Source: UBA1181 sp963631545 (lineage in GTDB: Bacteria > Bacteroidota > Bacteroidia > Bacteroidales > Paludibacteraceae). Taken from it: a stretch of 64,000 bases of DNA. The notes below the pieces were generated by a model, which worked only from the letters and a program-made list of their open reading frames with translations, was not told where the DNA came from and searched no databases. Both the position numbers and the translations under genes were made by a program. Position 1 is the stretch's first letter. The number at the start of each line of letters is the position of its first letter. The stretch covers positions 22,103 through 86,102 of the forward strand of contig CAVGRN010000002.1 in NCBI GenBank assembly GCA_963631545.1. Reading direction: 5' to 3'. Shown piece after piece: positions 25,879 to 35,300 of the stretch.

Positions 25879-28656
25879 TTAGTGTGCCTCCAACCAATTA
25901 TCTCCAACGCCTGCTTCAACAGTCAACGGAACTGATATTTTCACCGCATTTTGCATCTCCTCTTCTATGATAGATTTTACTCTATCTAACTCAACAGACG
26001 GAACATTCAGAATCAACTCGTCATGTATCTGTAAAATCATTTTAGACTGAAGATTTTCTTTCAAGAGGCGATCGTGCAACTTGACCATCGCAATTTTGAT
26101 AATGTCTGCCGCAGTACCTTGAATTGGAGCATTGACCGCATTTCGTTCAGCAAAATTTCGAACGGTTGCATTTCTCGAATTGATATCGGGCAAATAACGT
26201 TTACGATTAAACATTGTCTCCACATATCCATTTTTTCTCGCAGTCTCGATAGACTTCTCTATGAATGCCTTAATCGTAGGATATGTTTCAAAATAGCCAT
26301 CAATCAAAGACTTTGCTTCCGAACGAGGAATAGATAAACGCTCAGCCAAACCAAAAGCAGAAATTCCATATATAATTCCAAAATTGGCAGTCTTTGCTTT
26401 TCGTCTCATATCTGAGGTAACTTCGGCTAAATCTACTTTGAAGATTTTAGCAGCAGTGGAAGCATGAACATCTCGCTCTGCATTGAAATCAGAAAGCATG
26501 TGCGGATCCTGACTGAAATGAGCCAACAAGCGCAACTCAATTTGAGAATAATCGGCAGATATTAACTTGCAGTCTTTATCAGCAATAAAGGCTTTTCTAA
26601 TTTCACGACCCAACTCATCCCGAACTGGAATATTTTGCAAATTTGGATTACTTGAACTCAAACGACCCGTCGCAGTAACCGCTTGATTGAAACTTGTATG
26701 TATTTTACCACTCTTCGGATTAATCAACGCTGGCAACGCATCCACATAGGTTGAAAGTAATTTTTTGATTCCACGATAATCCAAAATCAAACCGACAACT
26801 TCGTGTTTTCCACGCAAAGACTCTAACACCTCTTCCGAAGTGGAATACTGACCAGTTTTTGTCTTCTTTGCTTTTTCGTCTAATTTCAGTTTATCAAAAA
26901 TCAACTCACCCACCTGTTTTGGCGAACTTAAATTGATTTGCTCACCTATCAACTCATAAACTTTGTTTTCAATATCAGCCAACTGCTTTGTAAAATCAAC
27001 CGACAATGAGTGCAATGCTTCTACATCAATGCGAACACCATTCCACTCCATATCAACCAACACTGAAACCAACGGCATCTCAACATCATAGAAAAGATAC
27101 TCAAGGTTATTTTCTTTGATAAGGGGTTCTAATTTGTTTTTCAGTTTTAAAGTTACGTCAGCATCCTCAGCAGCATAGTCGCACAAACGTAGATGATCTA
27201 CCGAGCGAATTGGCAACTGACCCTTACCTTTCGGTCCACAAAGTTCCTCGTAAGTTATCGTTTTATATTTAAGGTAAACTTCCGAAAGATAATCCATATT
27301 GTGTTTCATCTCTGGTTGCAAAAGATAATGCGCAATCATCGTATCAAACAACTGACCTTTCACCTCGATGCCATACGACTTCAAAAACAAAATATCGAAT
27401 TTGATATTTTGCCCAATCTTCATCAAATTAGGATTTTCAAAATAAGGCTTGAAAAATTGAAGCCACTCTAACGCTTTTGAACGCTCGGCAGGCAAATAAA
27501 CAAAAAATGCCTCCCCTTCTTTAAAAGAAAATGACAATCCGACCAAATTATCCGAAAATGGTGAAATTCCAGTCGTTTCGGTGTCAAAACAGAAAAAATC
27601 TTGACTATCAAAATAAGGCAAAATTTCGGCTATATCTTCTTGATTTTCAATGAGTTTATAGTCGTGTGGCACCGAAGTTAACTCGCTGAGAATCGCGTGA
27701 AAATTTTCATTCGGTATCTCGGTAGCATCTGTGTCAAAGAGATTGAGTTGAATAGCCTCTGGTTTCTTATCGTTTTCAGTTTTCAGAGATGACACTCCAA
27801 ATTTTGAAAGAAGATTTTTAAATTCCAACTCTTGAAAAATCGGAATCAACTTTTCAGTTGAAACAGACTTCAACAAAAAATCATCTTCGTTAAAATCAAT
27901 CGGAACATCCAAACGAATCGTTGCCAAATATTTTGAGAGTTTGATATTTTCAATGTTGGCTTCCACTTTCGTTTTCAAAGCACCTTTGAGTTGAGAAGTC
28001 GAAGCAAGCAAATTATCTATCGAACCAAAGTCCTGCAAAATTTTCACTGCCGTCTTCTCCCCCACTCCGGGGCAACCAGGAATATTATCCGAAGCATCCC
28101 CCATCAAACCCAACAAATCAATAATTTGCTCAGTAGACGAAACTTGCCATTTTTCTTTCACCTCCTCAACACCCAAAGTGTCGTAGCCAAAACCATGACG
28201 AGGACGATACATAAAAACATTTTCAGTTACCAACTGCGCATAGTCCTTGTCGGGCGTGAGCATGAAAACAGTGAAATCTTTTTTAGCAGCCAAATGCGAA
28301 AGCGTACCAATCACATCATCAGCCTCGAAGCCATCACACTCCACAATCGGAATATTGTAAGCATTCAAAATATTCTTGATGATAGGAACAGAAGCATGAA
28401 TATCTTCGGGAGTAGCCTGACGTTGTGCTTTATATTCAGGATAAATTTCACGACGGAAAGTAGGAGTTGCAGGGTCGAAAGCAACAGCCAAATGTGTTGG
28501 CTGACAGTTCTTTAGCACATCCTCCAAAGTATTGACAAAACCTAAAACAGCCGAAGTATTAAAACCCTTCGAATTGATTCTCGGATTTTTCATGAAAGCG
28601 TAATAGGAGCGATAAATAATCGCATACGCATCTATAAGAAAAAGTTTTTTTTCCAT
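25879..28656 (-). CDS. polA: DNA polymerase I with intact proofreading
   Basis: 925-residue repair and Okazaki-fragment polymerase. N-terminal 5' nuclease about 1-290 (LFLIDAYAIIYRSYYAF, ECDGFEADDVIGTL, LMGDASDNIPG). The 3'-5' exonuclease about 340-520 keeps all three motifs: CFDTETTG, GQNIKFDILFL and YAAEDADVT. The polymerase domain carries motif A (ISADYSQIELRLLAHF), motif B (RRKAKTANFGIIYGISAFG) and motif C (LQIHDELILNVP). So, unlike some bacterial PolA proteins, proofreading looks functional. Divergent from the polyprenyl synthase gene. Confidence 0.97.
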   Translation of the reverse strand: MEKKLFLIDAYAIIYRSYYAFMKNPRINSKGFNTSAVLGFVNTLEDVLKNCQPTHLAVAFDPATPTFRREIYPEYKAQRQATPEDIHASVPIIKNILNAYNIPIVECDGFEADDVIGTLSHLAAKKDFTVFMLTPDKDYAQLVTENVFMYRPRHGFGYDTLGVEEVKEKWQVSSTEQIIDLLGLMGDASDNIPGCPGVGEKTAVKILQDFGSIDNLLASTSQLKGALKTKVEANIENIKLSKYLATIRLDVPIDFNEDDFLLKSVSTEKLIPIFQELEFKNLLSKFGVSSLKTENDKKPEAIQLNLFDTDATEIPNENFHAILSELTSVPHDYKLIENQEDIAEILPYFDSQDFFCFDTETTGISPFSDNLVGLSFSFKEGEAFFVYLPAERSKALEWLQFFKPYFENPNLMKIGQNIKFDILFLKSYGIEVKGQLFDTMIAHYLLQPEMKHNMDYLSEVYLKYKTITYEELCGPKGKGQLPIRSVDHLRLCDYAAEDADVTLKLKNKLEPLIKENNLEYLFYDVEMPLVSVLVDMEWNGVRIDVEALHSLSVDFTKQLADIENKVYELIGEQINLSSPKQVGELIFDKLKLDEKAKKTKTGQYSTSEEVLESLRGKHEVVGLILDYRGIKKLLSTYVDALPALINPKSGKIHTSFNQAVTATGRLSSSNPNLQNIPVRDELGREIRKAFIADKDCKLISADYSQIELRLLAHFSQDPHMLSDFNAERDVHASTAAKIFKVDLAEVTSDMRRKAKTANFGIIYGISAFGLAERLSIPRSEAKSLIDGYFETYPTIKAFIEKSIETARKNGYVETMFNRKRYLPDINSRNATVRNFAERNAVNAPIQGTAADIIKIAMVKLHDRLLKENLQSKMILQIHDELILNVPSVELDRVKSIIEEEMQNAVKISVPLTVEAGVGDNWLEAH

Positions 28657-28729
28657 TAAACTGACAAAACGGTTTGAAAGACAAAGATAGAAAATAAGAA
28701 AACCGAAAGAGTATATTGAATTTAATTAG

Positions 28730-28737
28730 TAATTTTG
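28730..28737 (+). promoter_or_regulatory. Putative -7 box for the polyprenyl synthase gene
   Basis: TAATTTTG matches TAnnTTTG 20 bases before ATG 28758 and excludes the upstream TTG start. Confidence 0.45.
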
Positions 28738-28757
28738 CGAAAAGTAAAAATCCGGTG

Positions 28758-29732
28758 ATGATAAGCATTGAGCAAATAAAAAAGCCGATACTCGCAGAGT
28801 TTGATGAGTTTGAACGCAAATTCGTGGACGCTTTCAGTAGCAACGACGCACTTATCCAATCGGTGAACAATTATATCCTCCAAAAAAGAGGAAAACAAAT
28901 CAGACCTATCCTAACGTTGCTTGCCGCAAAAAGCATCGGCAAAGTGAATGAGAACACGATGCACTGCGCCGTGGCATTAGAAATGCTGCACACCGCAAGT
29001 CTGATTCACGATGATGTAGTGGACGAAAGCGATGAACGACGCGGACAGCCTTCCGTTAATTCAAAATGGGGAAATAAAATCTCAATACTTGTTGGCGATT
29101 TTCTTCTGTCACAGTCACTTGCAATGACGAACAAGACAAGGAATCCGCTGATTTTGGAAAAAATCACTTCATTGGGAAAACAACTTTCGGAGGGAGAATT
29201 ATTACAAATCACCAATGTGAAAAATATCAATCTTAAGGAAGAAAAGTACATTGAAGTGATAAAAAAGAAAACTGCCACCTTGTTCGACACCTGCACTTAC
29301 GTTGGCGCTCTCTCCGCCGGAGCAACAGACGCCGAGGCGGAAACAATGCGGCACTTCGGCGAAATATACGGAATCTGCTTTCAACTGAAAGATGATATTT
29401 TTGACTATATAGCCAGCGAAAAAGAGATTGGAAAACCCGTCGGGAACGATATTAAAGAAGGAAAAATCACGCTTCCCCTACTCTACGCACTCAACGCCAA
29501 CCTTCAAGAAAGAGAAGAATACTTAGAGATTATCAGAAACAAAAAGTTTGACAAAGAGAACGTTGAGAAACTCATTCAATTCGCTATCAACAACGGCGGC
29601 ATTGAATATGCGGAAAACAAAATCCAAGAATATAAAACCAAAGCAGAAGAAATACTTAAAGATGTGAAAAACAAGGAAATACGCGATGCTTTGGAAATGA
29701 CAATCCAACATACAACGGAAAGGAAAAAATGA
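28758..29732 (+). CDS. Trans-polyprenyl diphosphate synthase
   Basis: 324-residue isoprenyl chain-elongating enzyme that makes the side chain of menaquinone or a related prenyl diphosphate. Both Asp-rich motifs are present: LIHDDVVDESDERRGQPS (first, near residues 80-97) and QLKDDIFDY (second, near 212-220), with KRGKQIRP upstream. Start MISIEQIKK at 28758 follows the -7 box. Together with menA at 51 kb it fits menaquinone synthesis; exact chain length is not readable. Confidence 0.92.
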   Translation: MISIEQIKKPILAEFDEFERKFVDAFSSNDALIQSVNNYILQKRGKQIRPILTLLAAKSIGKVNENTMHCAVALEMLHTASLIHDDVVDESDERRGQPSVNSKWGNKISILVGDFLLSQSLAMTNKTRNPLILEKITSLGKQLSEGELLQITNVKNINLKEEKYIEVIKKKTATLFDTCTYVGALSAGATDAEAETMRHFGEIYGICFQLKDDIFDYIASEKEIGKPVGNDIKEGKITLPLLYALNANLQEREEYLEIIRNKKFDKENVEKLIQFAINNGGIEYAENKIQEYKTKAEEILKDVKNKEIRDALEMTIQHTTERKK

Positions 29733-29765
29733 AAAAGGAGGCTTTTAAACCTCCTTTCTTTTTTT
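29732..29765. terminator. Bidirectional terminator between polyprenyl synthase and deoC
   Basis: AAAGGAGG (29734-29741) pairs with CCTCCTTT (29750-29757), with T-runs on both strands. Confidence 0.82.
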
Positions 29766-29780
29766 ACCCGTAAAGACTAA

Positions 29781-30659
29781 TCAAAAATATGAAATCTCGC
29801 GACCTGCCAAAGATGAAAGAAGTCTATTAGCCAATTTACTCGTACCAATGCGGAAAAGCGAGGAATTCATCCAACCCTCACCCAAAATGGAGGCTACCAA
29901 AGCGTAATACGAAACAGCAGAAGCAGTATCGGAAACGCCGCCAGCCACTTTCAAACCAACCTTCCTGCCGGCAAGAGCATTATACTCCTTTATCGCCTGC
30001 GCCATCACATAAACGGCCTCAAAAGAGGCACCTTTAGAAATCTTTCCCGTAGAGGTTTTGATGAAATCAGCACCCGCCGCCATCGCTAAAATCGAGGCTT
30101 TCTTTATCAAAACAGGGTCGTCCAACAAACCAGTTTCCAAAATGACCTTTAATTTTGCGTCCTGGCACGCTAATTTAATCTCGGACAGTTCATCGTACAC
30201 ATCGCCATAGTTTTGCGATAAGAAGAGAGATAAAGGCATTACAACGTCAATTTCCGTCGCACCCTCCAAGACAGACATACCAACTTCAGCAATTTTCACC
30301 TCCATAAACGTGTCTGAGTGCGGAAAACCAACCACCGTGGCAATTTCAAGGTTCTCTCGCAAAGTGTCTTTCACCGTTTGGATGAACGATGGATAAACGC
30401 ACAAAGCGGCTGGGTGCGGCAAAATATCAAATTCATCATCAAAGCCATTCACCAACTCAACGAGGTTGGTGATTTTCTCAAAAGTATCATCGGGATTGAG
30501 CGAAGTCAAGTCCAAACAACTGAGAATATTACTGTAAACAGCGTTCACATTGTAAGTCTTGAAGTTATCAGCCACCAAACGCTCTGCCTCGGCGGTTACG
30601 TTTTCTTTTTCCAAATTGGAAAAATCGTATTTAGAAAACAATTCGTCAAAACGATCCAT
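29781..30659 (-). CDS. deoC: Deoxyribose-phosphate aldolase
   Basis: 292-residue class I aldolase that splits 2-deoxyribose 5-phosphate into glyceraldehyde 3-phosphate and acetaldehyde. The Schiff-base Lys is in GADFIKTSTGK near residue 195 and the second catalytic Lys in VGLKVAGGVSD. VVGFPHSDTFMEVKIAE is the usual early motif. Longer than E. coli DeoC at the N-terminus, as in other Bacteroidetes. Last gene after mazG-like and nadA. Confidence 0.94.
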   Translation of the reverse strand: MDRFDELFSKYDFSNLEKENVTAEAERLVADNFKTYNVNAVYSNILSCLDLTSLNPDDTFEKITNLVELVNGFDDEFDILPHPAALCVYPSFIQTVKDTLRENLEIATVVGFPHSDTFMEVKIAEVGMSVLEGATEIDVVMPLSLFLSQNYGDVYDELSEIKLACQDAKLKVILETGLLDDPVLIKKASILAMAAGADFIKTSTGKISKGASFEAVYVMAQAIKEYNALAGRKVGLKVAGGVSDTASAVSYYALVASILGEGWMNSSLFRIGTSKLANRLLSSLAGREISYF

Positions 30660-30668
30660 AAAAATATC

Positions 30669-30998
30669 TTATTGTTTTAGTTTTTCATTCGATAAATGGC
30701 GCGTGCTGTCTCGTTCAGTCTTCTTCCGAAGGTTCTTTTGAAAAGCCTCCTCCAAGTCGACACCCGTCTGGTTGGCAAGGCAGACAAGCACCCAAAGCAC
30801 ATCTGCTAACTCATCTTCCAAAGAACGATTAAGGTCGCTTTCCTTACATGACTGGTCGCCATACTTGCGTGCCATGACGCGTGCCAACTCGCCCACCTCT
30901 TCGGTAAGGCAAGCCATATTGGTCAATTCGCTGAAGTAGCGCACGCCGTATTTCTTAATCCACTCATCAACAGTGGTTTGCAATTCGCTGAGTGTCAT
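30669..30998 (-). CDS. MazG-like nucleotide pyrophosphohydrolase
   Basis: 109-residue all-alpha NTP pyrophosphatase. Metal-binding acids are seen in TEEVGELARVMARKYGD (EExxE, near residues 32-48) and LEDELADVLWVLVCLAN (ExxD, near 65-81). Likely a house-cleaning hydrolase for non-canonical nucleotides. Two bases separate it from nadA, so it is cotranscribed. Confidence 0.86.
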   Translation of the reverse strand: MTLSELQTTVDEWIKKYGVRYFSELTNMACLTEEVGELARVMARKYGDQSCKESDLNRSLEDELADVLWVLVCLANQTGVDLEEAFQKNLRKKTERDSTRHLSNEKLKQ

Positions 30999-31000
30999 TT

Positions 31001-31939
31001 TTACAAACCCAACTTTTGACTGATTTCCAACATACGAAGGATAGGTAGTTTCGCCCGTTCAATGATGTTTGGATCAACTGTAACCTCAGGCTCGCCGTCG
31101 CGAAGCACCTTGCAGAGTTTCTCCAACGTGTTGAGTTTCATATAGGCGCAGTCGTTGCAGCCACAAGTGGAGTCGTTGGGCGGTGCCGGAATAAAGTTTT
31201 TCTGCGGTGCCTGCTTGCGCATCTCGTGGAGGATTCCGCTCTCCGTAGCAACTATAAAATCGGTACAATCGTCGCACGCAACGGCATATTTCAGCAGTGC
31301 GGCGGTAGAACCCACCTTGTCTGCCAACTTCACAACCGGACCTTTGCACTCGGGGTGCACCAACACCTTCGCATCGGGATAAATCTTCTTCAAATCGATG
31401 ATTTTCTCAATGGAGAATTTTTCGTGTACGTGGCAAGCGCCGTTCCACAGTTTCATAGACCTTCCGGTGATGGAGTTGATGTAGTTTCCCAAGTTTCTGT
31501 CCGGACCGAAAATGATTTTTTCGTCCTTCGGGAAACTCTCAACAATCTGGCGTGCGTTGCTCGACGTAACCACTACATCCGTAAGTGCCTTGACGGCAGC
31601 CGTAGTGTTGACATACGAAATCACGGTGTGGCCAGGATTGGCATCGATGAAGCGTTTAAACTCGTCGGCGGGACAACTGTCTGCCAACGAGCAGCCTGCT
31701 TGCATATCTGGCACCAATACCTTTTTGTCGGGACAAAGAATCTTTGCCGTTTCGCCCATAAAATGGACGCCGCAAAGCACAATCACGTCCGCTTCGGTTT
31801 TGGCGGCTTGCTGTGCGAGTGCGAGGCTGTCGCCCACGCAGTCGGCAATGTCCTGAATTTCACCGAGGGCGTAGTAGTGAGCCATTATGACGGCGTTGCG
31901 TTCTTTTTTCAGTCGCAGTATTTCTTCTTTGATGTCCAT
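31001..31939 (-). CDS. nadA: Quinolinate synthase
   Basis: 312-residue [4Fe-4S] enzyme that condenses iminoaspartate with dihydroxyacetone phosphate in NAD synthesis. The three cluster Cys fall in VLCGVHFMGETAKIL, LWNGACHVHEKF and STCGCNDCAYMKLNTL. MAHYYALGEIQDIAD at residues 19-33 is the usual N-terminal motif. No nadB or nadC is adjacent. Confidence 0.95.
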   Translation of the reverse strand: MDIKEEILRLKKERNAVIMAHYYALGEIQDIADCVGDSLALAQQAAKTEADVIVLCGVHFMGETAKILCPDKKVLVPDMQAGCSLADSCPADEFKRFIDANPGHTVISYVNTTAAVKALTDVVVTSSNARQIVESFPKDEKIIFGPDRNLGNYINSITGRSMKLWNGACHVHEKFSIEKIIDLKKIYPDAKVLVHPECKGPVVKLADKVGSTAALLKYAVACDDCTDFIVATESGILHEMRKQAPQKNFIPAPPNDSTCGCNDCAYMKLNTLEKLCKVLRDGEPEVTVDPNIIERAKLPILRMLEISQKLGL

Positions 31940-32345
31940 ATCGTCTTTTTATTATCTATTAAAATAAATATATAAAAATTAGATAATGAGAATTATAGGC
32001 TGTTAGTTACGTTAAAACTTTTTCTATCCAGTTATTGCAATTCTCATTTTAAAAAAACTATTCACAAGGAAAAGCGTGCTTTGTTAGTAATAAACATCTG
32101 ATAATCATTTACTTATAATAAAAATTAACATTGTTAATTACCACACAAAGTTACGAATATTTGAAAAATATCTCTGTTGAAAGGTGTAGATAATGGGTTG
32201 ATATTTCGTGGTAACAAAGGATTTCTTTTCTTGCATTTTTGATTGTTTAGCGTGTATATACAAAGTAATGAACAATGAAAATTTATTTTTGAATTTTTAC
32301 TAATTGCGGATTTACAAGTTATCAACAAGGTTATCAGACTACTTA
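31940..32345. other. 406-base AT-rich intergenic region
   Basis: No gene. Strongly AT-rich. Two copies of TTATCAACA (32319-32327, 32343-32351), one base from the DnaA-box consensus TTATCCACA, plus CTATTCACA at 32058-32066. No terminator hairpin after the two-component gene is obvious. It could be a promoter region for nadA or a DnaA-binding region. Confidence 0.4.
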
Positions 32346-35300
32346 TCAACAGTTTTTTTCTCGGTATTGTGAGGGCGATATGCCGAATTTCTCGGAGAAG
32401 CAGTTGCTGAAGTATTTAGGGTCTGAGAAGCCTGTCGCGTAGGCTGTTTCAGCCACGGATTTCTTGCTTTTTGCAAGCAGTTCTGCCGCATAGTCTAAGC
32501 GGATGGCTTTGATGTACTCTGACGGTGAGCAGCCTGTGATGGCTTTCATCTTACGGAAGAGTTGCACGCGGCTAAGTGCCGTTTTCTCGGCGATGAACTC
32601 CACGTTGAGGTTGGCAGATGCTATGTTTTGCAGTATGATTTCCTTGATGCGCAACACGAATGAGTCGTCCACGCTTGGTGGCACGTCGATGTTGGTCTGC
32701 AGAATCTGCGAGCGGCGTTCGTTTCGTTGCAACTCGCTGTTTTTCAATATTGTGAGAATTTTTGCTTTCAGAATTTCAGCCACGAATGGCTTTGTGATGT
32801 AGTCGTTTGCGCCGATGTTGAGTCCGTCGATTTGGTTGTCGATGGTGTCTTCCGACGAGAGGAGGATGATAGGGATGTGTTGCGTGAGGCTCTCTTTCCG
32901 GATGTGTTGGCAGAGTTCTTTTCCGTTCATTTTCGGCATAACGATGTCGGATAGGATGAGGTCTGGCAATTTTTTGCGTGCGATGTCGAGTGCGTCGGCA
33001 CCGTTGGTGGCAGTTTCTATGTGGTAGGACGATTGCAGCAGCTCGCAGATGTATTCCATCATTTCGATGTTGTCTTCCACTACTAAGATGTTGTATTGCG
33101 TGGAGGTCGTTTTTTCGGCGTTATCTGTTTTCTCTGTTAGTTCTTCGTTGGTGAGTGCGGTTTCAGCCTCGGATCCTTTCGGAATTTTCACGGTAACGGT
33201 TGTGCCTTTTCCTTCGTTGCTGTTGATGGCGATTTCGCCGTTGTTCACGGAGATGAATTGTTGGCAGATTTTCAGTCCCAGGCCAGAGCCTTTTTCGTTG
33301 TTGGTGCCGTAGGTGGATTTAAGGAATCCTTTCTTGAAAATCTTGCTGGTTCGTTCTTGCGGCATTCCCACGCCGTGGTCTTGCACGCTCCACTCGATGA
33401 AGTTTTCGCTTTCGGAGATGGTTATTTCGATTGTGCCGTCTTCGAAACTGTATTTGATGGCGTTGGTGAGGATGTTTCTGAACACGGAATTGATCATTCG
33501 GCGGTCTATGTACGCCGTTTTTTGGCAGTGGTTGGAGATGCGTGTGGAGATGTTTTTCTTTTTTAGCAGGTCTTGCAGTATGGTGAGGCTCTCTTTGGTG
33601 AGGGCGGCCACGGAGGTGTCTGCTGGCGAGTAGAAGAGGGTTTGGTTTTGCAGTTTCGCCCAGTCGAGTAGGTTTTCCATCTGCGCTTGGAGTGTTTTGG
33701 CGGATTGGTAGATGAGTCGGATTTTAGGGGTGGATTTGCTGTCCGTCTCGTCGTTGAGGATGGTGATGTTGCCGACGAGGGCTGCGAGTGGGTTTCGGAG
33801 GTCGTGGGCGATGACGGAGAGAATTTTGTTTTTCGTGTCAATGGCGTCGTCGAGTCGTTTGTTCTGAATCACGAGGCTCTCTTTTTGATGTTGCAGTTCC
33901 TCGGTTCTTTCCTGTACCAATTCCTCCAATTTGGTTTGTTTCTCCCGCATTTGCTTTTCTTTCAGGAATGTGAAGAAGAAGATGGATGAGAAGAACAGCA
34001 CGAACAAGGCGGCTTTGCACCACCAGGTTTGCCACCAAGGGTGTTTGATGATGATGGTGAGGGGTTTGGTGTAGAAGTTGCTGTTGGCGTTGACGGTGTT
34101 TGCCTTCACTTGGAAGGTGTAGGTGCCGGGCTGGAGGTTGGTGTAGTTGGCTCGCCGCGTGTCGTAGGCGTTGGTCCACTCGTTGTTGAAGCCGGCGAGT
34201 TTATAGTGGTAATGCACGTTCTCCACATTGTCGAGGTCGACGCAGAAGAAGTCTATGCTGAAGTTGTTGTCTGTGTGTTTAAGGTAGAGCGTGTCTGTGA
34301 ATGCCAGTGTGTTTTTCAGTATTTTTGAGGTTGTAACTCTTTGTTTTTCGCCGCCCACATAGAGGCTGCCGAGGTAGACGTTAGGGTTGGAGGGTGTGAG
34401 TTTGATATCATCGGTTTTGAAACTGAAGAATCCGTTGTTAGAGCCGGCGTACACATAGTTGTTGGAGTAGTGTATGGCGTTGGTGGTGAATGTGTGGCCG
34501 TTGAGGTCGTTTTGCATATTGAAGCGGAAGCAGCCGTTTTTTGTTTTGTCCAATCTGATGATGTCCTCCGAACTGGTGATCCAGAGTTCGTGGTTGTCGT
34601 CTTCGCAGATGGCGCAGAGCGACGACGGAAGGTCGTATTTTTTTGAGACGTTGACGAATTTCATTTTCTTTTCGTCGAATTTCAGCAGTCCGTTGTTGGC
34701 GGTGATGAAGAAGATGTCGCCGTCGTGGTCTTCTATGGACATTTTCACTTCGTTTTGCAGGTTTTCTATGCTGATGTCTTCTATTGCGAGTTTGAGGCAG
34801 ACGTTTTTTTCGTAGAGAATGATACCCTCGCTGGAGCAAAGCCACAGGCGTCCGCGGCTGTCTTTCATAATGTGGTTCACCCACTGGGGTATGTGTTTGT
34901 CGAAGATAGGTTCATTGCAGTTGTATTTGTTGTCGAATTTCTCCGTCCGTGTGTCTAAGCGGAAGAGTCCCTCGCCATCGGTCGAAATCCAGACGTACGG
35001 ACCGTCAATGCAGATGTCCCGCAGCAGGTTGTACGAGTTGGCGTCGGCGTTTTTTTCGTTGAAGTCGTAGCCTTTAAATGTGCCGTTGTGCGTGTTATAT
35101 TTGAACAGCACTTTGTCTGTGTTTCCCCAGGTGCTGATCCAGAATTCGCCTTCCTGCTCTGCTCTGTGGAGGTCGAGTATGACTTTTCCCAATCGGGTTT
35201 CGTGGCGGACGGTCAGCGTTTTTTTGTCTATGATGTTGAGTCCGCCGCCGTCGGTGCCGATCAATATTTCGTCTTTGTCGTCGGCGAAGCAGGTTACGGT

